The notes: a model not told the origin generated them from the letters alone. DNA of 13,423 bases from Candidatus Nomurabacteria bacterium RIFCSPHIGHO2_01_FULL_39_10 (GCA_001786805.1 MFTJ01000011.1:1-13423), one strand, 5' to 3'. Shown: positions 5,441 to 12,214, counted from the first letter of the stretch. Numbers and translations: made by a program.

Positions 5441-7162
5441 ATGCAAAAAGTTTGCAAAAACTGTAAAAAGAATTTTGAAATTGCAAAAAACAATCTGGGT
5501 TTTTATTTAAAAATAGGCGCAGAGACTCCAAATTATTGTCCAGACTGTAGAATGCAAAACAGAATGAGCTGGAGAAATGAAAGAAGTTTATACAAAAGAA
5601 CCTGCGACTTGTGTAAGAAAAATATTATTACCATATACTCCCCTGATAAGCCGTATAAGATTTATTGCAATGATTGTTTCCATGGCGACGGCTGGGATTC
5701 ACTGTCTTATGGCATGAATTTGGATTTTTCCAAACCATTTTTACAGCAATTCCGCGAACTCCAGCTCCTAGTCCCCCGTTTATATGCTTTTGTATTTAAA
5801 AATCACAACAGTGATTACACAAATGGGACAGCTTTTAACAAAAACTGCTATTTAATCTTTGTAAGCGACCACAACGAGGACTCAATGTACTCTCACAATA
5901 TTTTCAGCTGCAAAAATGCCATGGACACACTCAATTCCAATGAGAGCGAATTTTGTTATGATTCCATCACTTGCAAAAAATCTTACCGGGTATTTTTTTC
6001 AGAGGATTGTTCCAATTCTCAAGATTTATATTTCTGTAAAAATTGCGCAAATTGCCATGATTGCATCGGTTCGGTCAACTTGCGCAATCAACAGTACTGT
6101 ATTTTTAACAAGCAATACTCAAAAGAAGAGTATCTGAAAGAAAAAGAAAAACTTAACCTTTCCTCTTATAAAAATATCACAGAAATAAAAAAGAAAGCGA
6201 AAGAATTCTGGAAAACATTTCCCATAAAATACATTCATGGCCTGCAAAATGTGGACATTTCCGGAGATTATGTTTTCAATTCAAAAAATTCGCATAATGT
6301 TTTTGATTCCGACCTTTTAGAAGACTGCAATTATATTAATTATGGCAATAAATCAAAAAATTGTTTGGATGGTTATGTGATGGTGGATAATTGTGAATTT
6401 TCTCATGAAATCGTCAGCGGAATCAGCTTGAACAACACGCATGATTCCCATGGAGTATGGCATTGTTTTGATACCTTTTACTCCGATACTTGTGAAAACT
6501 CCGATCATCTGTTTGGCTGTGTCGGTTTAAAGAAAAAAAAATATTGCATACTCAACAAACAATACACAAAAGAGAAATATGAGGAATTACTGCCTAAAAT
6601 AAAAAAACATATGCGCGATATGCCTTATGCAGACGCCAAAGGCAGAATTTTTTCTTTTGGCGATTTCTTCCCGAGTGAATTTTCTCCTTTTGCATACAAT
6701 GAAACTGCTGTGCAGGAAAATTTTCCGTTATCTCAGGCTGAGGCGCTGAAAATTGGATATGCTTGGAAAGAAAAGGAGACAAGAAATTATACCATTGATA
6801 TTAAAGCGGAAGACGTGCCAGATTCCTCCTCTGAAATCACCGATGATATTTTGAAAAAAGTGATCAGCTGTATGCATCATGAAAAAAGTAACCACGAAAA
6901 TGCAAATTGCGAAGCTGTCTGTACTGAGGCGTTTAAAATTACAGAAGCAGAACTGCAATTTTATAAAAGGTTCGATCTTCCCCTGCCAAGATTCTGCCCG
7001 AATTGCCGACATTACCAGAGACTCAAGCAAAAAAATCCGTTAAAACTTTGGCATCGTAAATGCATGAAGGAAGGCTGTGCAAACGAATTTGAAACTAGCT
7101 ATGCGCCGGAGAAACCTGATATAATTTATTGTGAGAGATGTTACCAGCAGGAAGTTTATTAG
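5441..7162 (+). CDS. Cysteine-rich zinc-ribbon/repeat protein, paralogue 1, unknown function
   Basis: A 573-residue protein with a symmetrical layout. Two CxxC...CxxC ribbons at the N-terminus (C5/C8 with C33/C36; C55/C58 with C76/C79) are echoed by two at the C-terminus (C490/C494 with C519/C522; C541/C546 with C564/C567). Both ends share the frame F-x-I, FY, P-x-x-CPxCR, a basic stretch and Y-x-P-x-KP-x-x-IYC. Between lie two repeat regions, each ending in a YCI(F/L)NKQY(S/T)KE motif (219-229 and 368-378) and a charged helix. In the first, aromatic residues recur every 22-24 positions (Y126, Y150, Y173, Y197, Y219), as in a beta-solenoid. No enzyme motif, signal peptide or membrane helix is visible. 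I recall similar proteins as common hypothetical proteins of CPR genomes, sometimes with unreliable names. Metal binding is likely; the role is unknown. The start at 5441 follows a good promoter; an upstream TTG at 5405 lies inside the -35 box. Confidence 0.8.
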   Translation: MQKVCKNCKKNFEIAKNNLGFYLKIGAETPNYCPDCRMQNRMSWRNERSLYKRTCDLCKKNIITIYSPDKPYKIYCNDCFHGDGWDSLSYGMNLDFSKPFLQQFRELQLLVPRLYAFVFKNHNSDYTNGTAFNKNCYLIFVSDHNEDSMYSHNIFSCKNAMDTLNSNESEFCYDSITCKKSYRVFFSEDCSNSQDLYFCKNCANCHDCIGSVNLRNQQYCIFNKQYSKEEYLKEKEKLNLSSYKNITEIKKKAKEFWKTFPIKYIHGLQNVDISGDYVFNSKNSHNVFDSDLLEDCNYINYGNKSKNCLDGYVMVDNCEFSHEIVSGISLNNTHDSHGVWHCFDTFYSDTCENSDHLFGCVGLKKKKYCILNKQYTKEKYEELLPKIKKHMRDMPYADAKGRIFSFGDFFPSEFSPFAYNETAVQENFPLSQAEALKIGYAWKEKETRNYTIDIKAEDVPDSSSEITDDILKKVISCMHHEKSNHENANCEAVCTEAFKITEAELQFYKRFDLPLPRFCPNCRHYQRLKQKNPLKLWHRKCMKEGCANEFETSYAPEKPDIIYCERCYQQEVY

Positions 7163-7183
7163 CCAGCGCCTAAGGCGCTGGCT
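7161..7183 (+). repeat. Perfect 10-bp intercistronic hairpin
   Basis: AGCCAGCGCC (7161-7170), loop TAA, GGCGCTGGCT (7174-7183). The stem begins inside the stop codon of paralogue 1 and ends nine bases before the ATG of paralogue 2. No T run follows, so it is unlikely to terminate transcription; it may set mRNA stability or translation of the second gene. It is GC-rich, unlike its surroundings. Confidence 0.7.
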
Positions 7184-7192
7184 GGATAATTT

Positions 7193-8872
7193 ATGAAAAA
7201 GAACTGCAAAAACTGCAAAAAAGAATTTGAAGTCAGAAAAGAAGACCTAAATTTCTATGAAAAGATAAAATCGCCGGCGCCAAATTACTGCCCGGACTGC
7301 CGAGTCATGCGCCGACTTGCTTTTAGAAATGAGCGCACTCTCTATAAAAGAACCTGCAGTAAAACCGGCAAGCCGATTGTTTCTCTCTACCCGGAAAACA
7401 CTCCCTTCCCCGTTTATGACCAGCACATCTACAACGGCGACGAATGGGACCCGATGGATTACGGTCAAGACTATGATCCAAGCCGCCCATTTTTTGACCA
7501 AATGCTTGAGCTCAAAAATAAAGTTCCCAGAATTTCACTCCTCGCTATAAATTGCGCTAACAGCGAGTATGTCAACAACACCGAAGACAGCAGAAATTGC
7601 TATTTGATTTTCGCCGCCCAGAAAAATGAAGACTGCTTGTACTGCCGCCTTCTGTACCGAAGCAAATTTGTCGTCGATGGCGCCTTCGTCGCGGATTCTG
7701 AGCTCTGCTATGAATGCATAGATGTGAGAAAAAGCTATAAATGTATGTTTGCGGAGTCCTGTGAGACGAGCAGCGACCTTCTGTTTTGTTTTGACTTGCG
7801 CGACTGCCAAAATTGTATTTTCTCGACCAACCTGCGTCATAAAAGCTATCACATTTTCAACAAACCCGTTCCCAGAGAAGAATTCGAGGCAAAGAAAAAA
7901 GAAATTCTTTCTTCGTATAAAAAATTGAACGAAGCGAAAAAAATATTTGAAGAAGTAAAGAAAAAAGCGCTGGTAAAATACTCGCATCAGGTAAAATGCA
8001 ACAACGCAACCGGCGATTATTTGTACAACTGCCATCAAACATCCTTCGCCTTTGACTCCGAAAACTCCAAAAACTGTAAGTATATCGCCGATGCCGAAAC
8101 TCCGCTTGATTGCTACGATCTTAACAATACATATTACAACCCCGAATTATGTTTGGATATTATGGGGGTATTGCGAACATATAATTCCAAACACAGCGTG
8201 TACATTTTTTACACCAGCGACTTGGAATATTGCGACAGCGTTAATAATTCGGAAAGCTGTTTTGGGTGCGTGGGTTTGCGGAAAAAAAAGTATTGTATCT
8301 TAAACAAGCAATATGGAAAAGAAGAATACGAAAAACTGAAGAAGCAGATAGTAGAGAGCATGAAAAAAGAAGCCATCTACGGCGATTTCTTGCCGCCCGC
8401 CCTCTCTCCCTTCGGCTATAACGAAACATTGTCGCAAACATATTTTCCGCTTACGGAAAGCGAGGCGAAAGCGCTTGGATATAATTGGCAAGATGAGGCT
8501 TCTGGCACATACGGAAAAGAGACAATCAGAGAAAAAGATATGCCGGAGACAGTAAACGAAATTTCTGAAGATATTCTAAAAGAAATTTTGGTGTGCAAAG
8601 AATGTAAAAAGAATTTTCGCATCACAAAATCTGAGTTTGATTTCTATAAACGGATGAATCTTCCTCTGCCCCATAAAGATTTTGAATGTCGCCACCAAGA
8701 CCGAATGAAAAAGCGCAATCCGCGCAAACTCTGGCCCCGCGCCTGTATGTGCGAACTAAAAACTCATCAGCACGGGGCAACGAAATGTCCAAATGAATTT
8801 GAAACCAGCTACTCCCTTGAGAGACCTGAGATAGTTTACTGCGAGACTTGTTATCAGCAAGAGGTTTCTTAG
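7193..8872 (+). CDS. Cysteine-rich zinc-ribbon/repeat protein, paralogue 2, unknown function
   Basis: A 559-residue paralogue of the preceding gene. The two align almost without gaps over the first 225 residues: NYCPDCR is at 31-37, LYKRTC at 50-55 and NCYLIF at 135-140 in both. The first N-terminal ribbon is intact (C5/C8, C33/C36). The second keeps only C55; its other cysteines are replaced (VYDQHIY), so it probably binds no metal. The two repeat regions end in YHIFNKPVPREEF (219-231) and YCILNKQYGKEEY (367-379). At the C-terminus CKEC (468-471) is intact but its partner is reduced to HKDFEC (494-499), and the last ribbon has C518/C520, C532 and C550/C553. Function is unknown. It is 30 bases downstream of paralogue 1, in the same operon, with no clear Shine-Dalgarno; its GC content looks higher than that of its neighbour. 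Confidence 0.8.
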   Translation: MKKNCKNCKKEFEVRKEDLNFYEKIKSPAPNYCPDCRVMRRLAFRNERTLYKRTCSKTGKPIVSLYPENTPFPVYDQHIYNGDEWDPMDYGQDYDPSRPFFDQMLELKNKVPRISLLAINCANSEYVNNTEDSRNCYLIFAAQKNEDCLYCRLLYRSKFVVDGAFVADSELCYECIDVRKSYKCMFAESCETSSDLLFCFDLRDCQNCIFSTNLRHKSYHIFNKPVPREEFEAKKKEILSSYKKLNEAKKIFEEVKKKALVKYSHQVKCNNATGDYLYNCHQTSFAFDSENSKNCKYIADAETPLDCYDLNNTYYNPELCLDIMGVLRTYNSKHSVYIFYTSDLEYCDSVNNSESCFGCVGLRKKKYCILNKQYGKEEYEKLKKQIVESMKKEAIYGDFLPPALSPFGYNETLSQTYFPLTESEAKALGYNWQDEASGTYGKETIREKDMPETVNEISEDILKEILVCKECKKNFRITKSEFDFYKRMNLPLPHKDFECRHQDRMKKRNPRKLWPRACMCELKTHQHGATKCPNEFETSYSLERPEIVYCETCYQQEVS

Positions 8873-8874
8873 TT

Positions 8875-8906
8875 TAGCATTTGCTCGCGGTCGTGAGTAA
8901 ATGCTA
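8875..8906. terminator. Hairpin between converging genes (possible bidirectional terminator)
   Basis: A 14-bp stem with two G-T pairs and a GGTC loop: TAGCATTTGCTCGC (8875-8888) with GTGAGTAAATGCTA (8893-8906). It starts two bases after the stop of paralogue 2 and lies before the end of the CCA enzyme gene on the other strand. Neither strand shows a long T run right after the stem, so intrinsic termination is uncertain. Confidence 0.5.
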
Positions 8907-8935
8907 GATTTAGTAAAAAAGTCTTTATTTGTAGG

Positions 8936-10579
8936 TTATTTTCTTACTCCATGTTTTTCGTGAAGTTTGGCGATTTCTTCTTCTTCTAACTCTTCTTTTT
9001 TTTCTTTTCCTTTATCGCCTAGAACTTTTAATTCTTTGTCATTGAGTTTATTAAGAGATTTTGTGAGTTCTGAAAGTTTTTCTACCGTATTTTTCTCCGG
9101 AGCTTCTAAAACTTCCTCCAAAAGCGCGTTCAAAATCCAGCCCATTTTTGGTCCCGGCTTTATATCAAGCTTTTTTATCATGAATTCCCCATTAATTTTT
9201 AGCTGACTGACGGAAATCGGGTCGCGCAGGGCTTCTTCTATCATGGCAAAATACTTTCGCAGGCGATACGGCGCTTCTTTTTTCTTCATTCCAACTCTAT
9301 CGCACTCGCGGACATTCATGAGCAACCAAATATTTTCTTTCCCGACTTTTTGAATGATTCTGCGTACCGCAGAAAGTGTGATTAATTCTGTGTCCGAAAA
9401 AAACATGTGGTTACGAACAACTTTTTCCACCAAATCAGTTTCTTTTTTGGGAAACTTCAGCCGTTCCATTATTTTTTTCGCCATCCTCGCGCCAACAACT
9501 TCATGACCGTAGAAAGTATATTTTTTCTTAGCGACAGGAACCTTCCCCGACAAAAATTCTGGGAGCCGTGGGTCCCCTGTCCTTTTGTCTCCGAGGGCGA
9601 AGGTGGAGGAATTTTTAGTCGAGGAAGGCTCTGCCAATCTCCTCGCTCGTGGTTTCCCGATATCGTGAAAAAGTGCTGCCAGCCTTATTTCCAAAGACCA
9701 TTTCTTGTCCGCCGCGTGTTGCAGGGCGTGCAGTAAGTGATCCCAAACATCATAGATATGCTCGCCGAGTTGTTCGCAGTCTATCCCCTCTTCTAATTCC
9801 AGAATAATATGTTTCAATAGACCAAATTTTTGCAACATCACAATTCCAGTCGCAGGATTTTCTGACATTATTATTTTTCCAAATTCATCACGTATGCGCT
9901 CCCCGGAAATTTTTTTTATCAACTCCGCATTTTTCAAAATACTTTCCGAAGTTTTATATGACACAGAAAAATTTAATTGTAAAGACAAACGCACAGCACG
10001 CAACATACGAAGCGCATCTTCATTAAAACGCTCGTCCGGTTCTCCTACTGTCCTTAATACTTTTGACTCCATGTCCTTTAGACCACCAAACGTGTCTATT
10101 AGGTGTCCTTTAGGACTTAACGCCATAGCGTTAACTGTAAAATCACGTCTTTTTAGATCATCTTCCAGCTTATTACTGAATTTAACCTCATCTGGATGCC
10201 TAAAATCGCTATATTCTGTTTCAATTCTATAAGGAGTAACCTCAATAATGATATATTCGGATGTTTCATGAGAAACCTCACCCCCTGCCCCTCTCCTGTC
10301 AGGAGAGGGTAGCTGAAAGCTGGGAGAGGTTGTTTCACGTGCAACACATACCCCAACAGTTCCAAAAGTATTTTCATAGACAGTTTTTTCAAAAAGTTTA
10401 ATAATTTCGTCCGGTTTGGCGTTAGTTGTCACATCCCAATCTTTTGGATCCCTATTCATTAGAAGATCGCGAACACAGCCACCCACCAGGTACGCTTCAA
10501 AACCAGCTTTTTCAAGCGTTGACGTTACATGTGAAACTTCTTTTGGTATTTTTGATATCAAATTATCTGAATTTGTCAT
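8936..10579 (-). CDS. cca: CCA-adding enzyme / poly(A) polymerase family nucleotidyltransferase with HD domain
   Basis: A 547-residue class II nucleotidyltransferase. The head domain has LVGGCVRDLL (32-41), DWDVTT with catalytic D47 and D49, and RRDFTVNAMA (144-153). The neck has RFNEDALRMLRAVRL (184-198). A C-terminal HD domain has HDIGKP (305-310) and H359. It repairs or adds the 3' CCA of tRNAs; the tRNA-Gly and tRNA-Pro genes nearby lack an encoded CCA. Two segments look like in-frame insertions: residues 83-105 (SPSFQLPSPDRRGAGGEV) and about 314-350 in the HD domain (NSSTFALGDKRTGDPRLP and flanks). Both are encoded by palindromic DNA, and together they help explain a length above the usual 400-470. 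The C-terminal tail is rich in Lys and Glu. Poly(A) polymerase activity cannot be excluded from sequence. The start follows a TATACT box (10589-10594) by nine bases. Confidence 0.92.
   Translation of the reverse strand: MTNSDNLISKIPKEVSHVTSTLEKAGFEAYLVGGCVRDLLMNRDPKDWDVTTNAKPDEIIKLFEKTVYENTFGTVGVCVARETTSPSFQLPSPDRRGAGGEVSHETSEYIIIEVTPYRIETEYSDFRHPDEVKFSNKLEDDLKRRDFTVNAMALSPKGHLIDTFGGLKDMESKVLRTVGEPDERFNEDALRMLRAVRLSLQLNFSVSYKTSESILKNAELIKKISGERIRDEFGKIIMSENPATGIVMLQKFGLLKHIILELEEGIDCEQLGEHIYDVWDHLLHALQHAADKKWSLEIRLAALFHDIGKPRARRLAEPSSTKNSSTFALGDKRTGDPRLPEFLSGKVPVAKKKYTFYGHEVVGARMAKKIMERLKFPKKETDLVEKVVRNHMFFSDTELITLSAVRRIIQKVGKENIWLLMNVRECDRVGMKKKEAPYRLRKYFAMIEEALRDPISVSQLKINGEFMIKKLDIKPGPKMGWILNALLEEVLEAPEKNTVEKLSELTKSLNKLNDKELKVLGDKGKEKKEELEEEEIAKLHEKHGVRK
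9541..9628. repeat. Palindromic in-frame insert in the HD domain of cca
   Basis: Arms CCTTCCCCGACAAAAATTC (9541-9559) and its near complement at 9609-9628 pair with one mismatch and one bulged base around a 49-base centre. The segment stays open in the cca frame and encodes a low-complexity stretch between HDIGKP and the following KKKYTFYGHE. It behaves like the Rickettsia-type palindromic elements that insert inside genes without breaking the frame. Confidence 0.6.
10262..10277. promoter_or_regulatory. parS-like site 1 (13/16)
   Basis: TGTTTCATGAGAAACC matches the bacterial parS consensus TGTTTCACGTGAAACA at 13 of 16 positions. It lies inside cca, at one edge of the palindromic insert. Confidence 0.3.
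10262..10337. repeat. Palindromic in-frame insert in the nucleotidyltransferase domain of cca
   Basis: The core is a perfect hairpin, CCCTCTCCT and AGGAGAGGG around GTC, with outer arms AACCTC and GAGGTT. It is bounded by direct copies of TGTTTCA at 10262-10268 and 10331-10337, exactly 69 bases (23 codons) apart. CCTCACCCCC and CCTCTCC with its complement recall palindromic repeats I know from many bacterial genomes. The encoded peptide is Pro/Gly/Arg-rich and has no counterpart in typical CCA enzymes. Confidence 0.65.
10331..10346. promoter_or_regulatory. parS-like site 2 (15/16)
   Basis: TGTTTCACGTGCAACA differs from the ParB-binding consensus at a single base. It lies inside cca, at the other edge of the palindromic insert, and encodes Val-Ala-Arg-Glu-Thr on the coding strand. 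Confidence 0.5.
10523..10538. promoter_or_regulatory. parS-like site 3 (weak)
   Basis: CGTTACATGTGAAACT fits TGTTNCACGTGAAACA with three mismatches. It lies near the 5' end of cca and encodes Val-Ser-His-Val-Thr. By itself it would not be worth calling; it is listed because of the cluster. Confidence 0.25.
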
Positions 10580-10612
10580 AACTATAAAAGTATATCATAA
10601 TTTTTATTTATT

Positions 10613-10640
10613 TTGTAATATATAAACCATGTAGTATAAT
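10613..10640 (+). promoter_or_regulatory. Promoter of the first HTH gene
   Basis: TTGTAA (10613-10618), a 16-base spacer and a perfect TATAAT (10635-10640). The ATG at 10649 follows after eight bases. The divergent cca promoter (TATACT on the minus strand, 10589-10594) lies close by. Confidence 0.55.
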
Positions 10641-10648
10641 TACTTAAC

Positions 10649-11332
10649 ATGAAATCAAGGTTAGAAGAAAAATATAAAGCTATAGAACTTCGTAAAAAAG
10701 GCTTATCTTATAAAGATATTATGAGAGAAGTCAAAGTTTCAAAAAGTAGCTTATCTGGCTGGTTTAAGCTTGTAGAACTTTCTCCAGAAGAAGAAAAACA
10801 ACTTGAAATAAGGGCAGTACAAAATTCTGGTCAAGGTAGAGAAAGGGCTTCTATTTCAAATCGTAAAAAAAGAATTGAACGTGAAAATATAGCAAAATTA
10901 GAAGCTCAAAAAATATTTGAAAAATATGAAAATGATCCGAACTTCATACTTGGTGTTGGATTATATTGGGCAGAAGGATCAAAAAGAACATCTGTATTTC
11001 AGTTTATGAATTCTGACCCGCAAATGATTTTATTTATGATTTATTGGGTAAAAAATTATTTGAAAATAAGTCAAAAAAACACTTCTTTAAGAATACATAC
11101 TCATGAAGATTTTAGGCCTGAAAATTATGAAAAATTTTGGAGTGAACTAACTAAAATACCTTTGACACAATTCCAAAAAACCATTTATAAACCAAACCTG
11201 CACGGCATTTTTAAGAAAAATCCTTCTTACAAGGGGTGTGCTCGATTAGAAGTAAGTGGTGGAATAAAGATATTAAGAATCTTGCTATATTTAAAAGAAT
11301 GTTTGGAAAATAAATTAAAAATGTTATATTAG
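10649..11332 (+). CDS. HTH protein with a homing-endonuclease-like domain (tentative)
   Basis: A 227-residue basic protein. Residues 6-40 form a helix-turn-helix of resolvase type (AIELRKKGLSYKDI, then VSKSSLSGWF). A charged coiled segment (45-95) leads to a domain beginning ILGVGLYWAEGSK (100-112), with FMNSDP (119-124), LRIHTHED (147-154) and a conserved-looking YKGCARLEVSG (194-204). The G-x-x-W/L-A-E-G start and overall order recall the LAGLIDADG fold of homing endonucleases and WhiA-like proteins, but I cannot prove it. A clear homologue begins at 12969. The gene is noticeably AT-rich compared with the ribosomal and repair genes, and it ends six bases before tRNA-Arg, a common place for acquired DNA. 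Function is unknown; DNA binding is likely. Confidence 0.7.
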   Translation: MKSRLEEKYKAIELRKKGLSYKDIMREVKVSKSSLSGWFKLVELSPEEEKQLEIRAVQNSGQGRERASISNRKKRIERENIAKLEAQKIFEKYENDPNFILGVGLYWAEGSKRTSVFQFMNSDPQMILFMIYWVKNYLKISQKNTSLRIHTHEDFRPENYEKFWSELTKIPLTQFQKTIYKPNLHGIFKKNPSYKGCARLEVSGGIKILRILLYLKECLENKLKMLY

Positions 11333-11338
11333 TTTTAG

Positions 11339-11413
11339 GCGCCCGTCGTTCAATGGATAGGACATCGATCTTCGGAATCGATGATGTGGGTTCGATTCCT
11401 GCCGGGCGCACCA
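11339..11413 (+). tRNA. tRNA-Arg (anticodon UCG), 3' CCA encoded
   Basis: Acceptor GCGCCCG pairs with CGGGCGC, then discriminator A and an encoded CCA. The D stem is GTTC/GGAC. Anticodon stem TCGAT/ATCGA encloses loop CTTCGGA, giving anticodon TCG. The T arm is GTGGG-TTCGATT-CCTGC with two wobble pairs. A TATATT at 11325-11330, overlapping the end of the HTH gene, may be its -10 box. Confidence 0.95.
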
Positions 11414-11451
11414 CACCAGAAATAGAAATTTTGTTTTATTAAAAATTTAAG

Positions 11452-11457
11452 TATAAT
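11452..11457 (+). promoter_or_regulatory. -10 box upstream of tRNA-Gly
   Basis: A perfect TATAAT lies 19 bases before the mature tRNA-Gly 5' end, in an AT-rich gap. TTGTTT (11431-11436) is a poor -35 with a 15-base spacer. Confidence 0.45.
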
Positions 11458-11476
11458 GTAATTTGAGTTTTAACTT

Positions 11477-11547
11477 GCGGTCATCGATTAATGGTAGGTC
11501 AGGACATTGCCAATGTTCAGGTTGGAGTTCGATTCTCCATGGCCGCA
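11477..11547 (+). tRNA. tRNA-Gly (anticodon GCC), no encoded CCA
   Basis: Acceptor GCGGTCA pairs with TGGCCGC (one G-T pair), discriminator A. Anticodon stem GGACA/TGTTC encloses loop TTGCCAA, giving anticodon GCC. The T arm is TGGAG-TTCGATT-CTCCA. The bases after the discriminator are CAA, so CCA must be added by the nucleotidyltransferase. Confidence 0.94.
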
Positions 11548-11776
11548 CAAATTTAATGTCCTTTATCTAAAAACCTTGCTCTATAAGCAAATAATACAAA
11601 GCTGTGGATAACTATGTTGGTAATGTTGATAAAGGACATATAAAAAGTTTGTCTTTAAGGGTAACTTTTTCTAAAAATATGTTGAAAAATAAGGATATAT
11701 TTGTAAAAGACATCAAATTTTAAGAAATAGTTTCACGTGAAACATATTAACAAGTGTTACTCATGAAACATCACAT
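11548..11776. other. AT-rich non-coding region with DnaA-box-like sites (origin-like)
   Basis: No gene is visible between tRNA-Gly and yraN. The stretch holds TGTGGATAA (11603-11611), the exact complement of the DnaA box TTATCCACA, and TGTTGATAA (11624-11632), a one-mismatch copy in the same orientation 21 bases further on. A perfect 12-bp inverted repeat, ATGTCCTTTATC (11556-11567) and GATAAAGGACAT (11628-11639), encloses the first box and overlaps the second. About 90 bases of very AT-rich DNA follow, then a parS-like palindrome. The combination suggests a replication or segregation site, but two boxes are few for a chromosomal origin. The inverted repeat might instead form a hairpin in the RNA downstream of the tRNA. 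Confidence 0.4.
11729..11744. promoter_or_regulatory. parS-like site 4 (15/16, perfect 14-bp palindrome)
   Basis: AGTTTCACGTGAAACA contains the perfect palindrome GTTTCACGTGAAAC and differs from the parS consensus only at the first base. It is the only site of the cluster in non-coding DNA, 33 bases before yraN. An alternative is an operator for yraN. Confidence 0.55.
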
Positions 11777-12214
11777 ATGCCCAAAGTTTTTACTTCAGAA
11801 ACACAAAAGACTGGAGAAATCGGCGAAAATATAGCTGTAAAGTTCCTTGTGAAACAAGGCTTTTCCATATTAGATAGAAATTATACTAAAAAGTGGGGTG
11901 AAATAGATATCGTGGCTGAAAAAGACAGTAAACTGTATTTTGTTGAAGTTAAGAGCGTTTCGCGTGAAACATTGAAAGATGTTACGCCCACCAACGCCAA
12001 AACTTTGGCGGGCAAGCATGAAACATTGGATCAGTATCATCCGGAAGACAATATGCATCCTTGGAAACTCAAAAGGCTTTCGCGCGTAATCCAAACATAC
12101 CTTTTGTCTAAAAATTTAGATGAGAAAGATTGGCAGGTAGATTTATTGGTTATATTTTTGAGTCTAAAGGACAAAACCGCAAAAATAAAAGTTGTGAAAA
12201 ATATAATTTTATGA
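11777..12214 (+). CDS. yraN: YraN/UPF0102 family endonuclease-like protein
   Basis: A 145-residue protein of the restriction-endonuclease-like fold. Motifs are KTGEIGENIAVKFL (11-24, E17), GFSILDRNYTKKWGEIDIVA (28-47, with D44) and YFVEVKS (54-60, giving the E-x-K of the PD-(D/E)xK pattern), then WKLKRLSRVIQTYLL and WQVDLLVIFL. YraN proteins are widespread and thought to act on DNA, possibly with recombination intermediates; the activity is not settled. Eighteen codons (about residues 65-82) look inserted: they are bounded by direct copies of TGAAACATTG, and removing them restores a smooth VSRETLDQYHPEDN. VSRET itself is the translation of a parS-like site (11956-11971). No good -10 box or Shine-Dalgarno lies at normal distance, so the start is chosen by homology. 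Confidence 0.88.
   Translation: MPKVFTSETQKTGEIGENIAVKFLVKQGFSILDRNYTKKWGEIDIVAEKDSKLYFVEVKSVSRETLKDVTPTNAKTLAGKHETLDQYHPEDNMHPWKLKRLSRVIQTYLLSKNLDEKDWQVDLLVIFLSLKDKTAKIKVVKNIIL
11956..11971. promoter_or_regulatory. parS-like site 5 (14/16)
   Basis: CGTTTCGCGTGAAACA fits the parS consensus at 14 of 16 positions. It lies inside yraN and is translated as Val-Ser-Arg-Glu-Thr, the peptide that true parS sites give in this frame. Confidence 0.35.
11965..12028. repeat. In-frame insert in yraN bounded by 10-bp direct repeats
   Basis: TGAAACATTG occurs at 11965-11974 and 12019-12028, exactly 54 bases (18 codons) apart. Between them lies a hairpin, CGCCAAA (11995-12001) and TTTGGCG (12004-12010). 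The arrangement looks like a small mobile palindrome that duplicated its target without breaking the frame. Confidence 0.6.

Noticed and set aside
7535..8038. 167-codon minus-strand frame inside paralogue 2
   Set aside because: It mirrors the cysteine-rich coding strand, and no promoter or family motif supports it.
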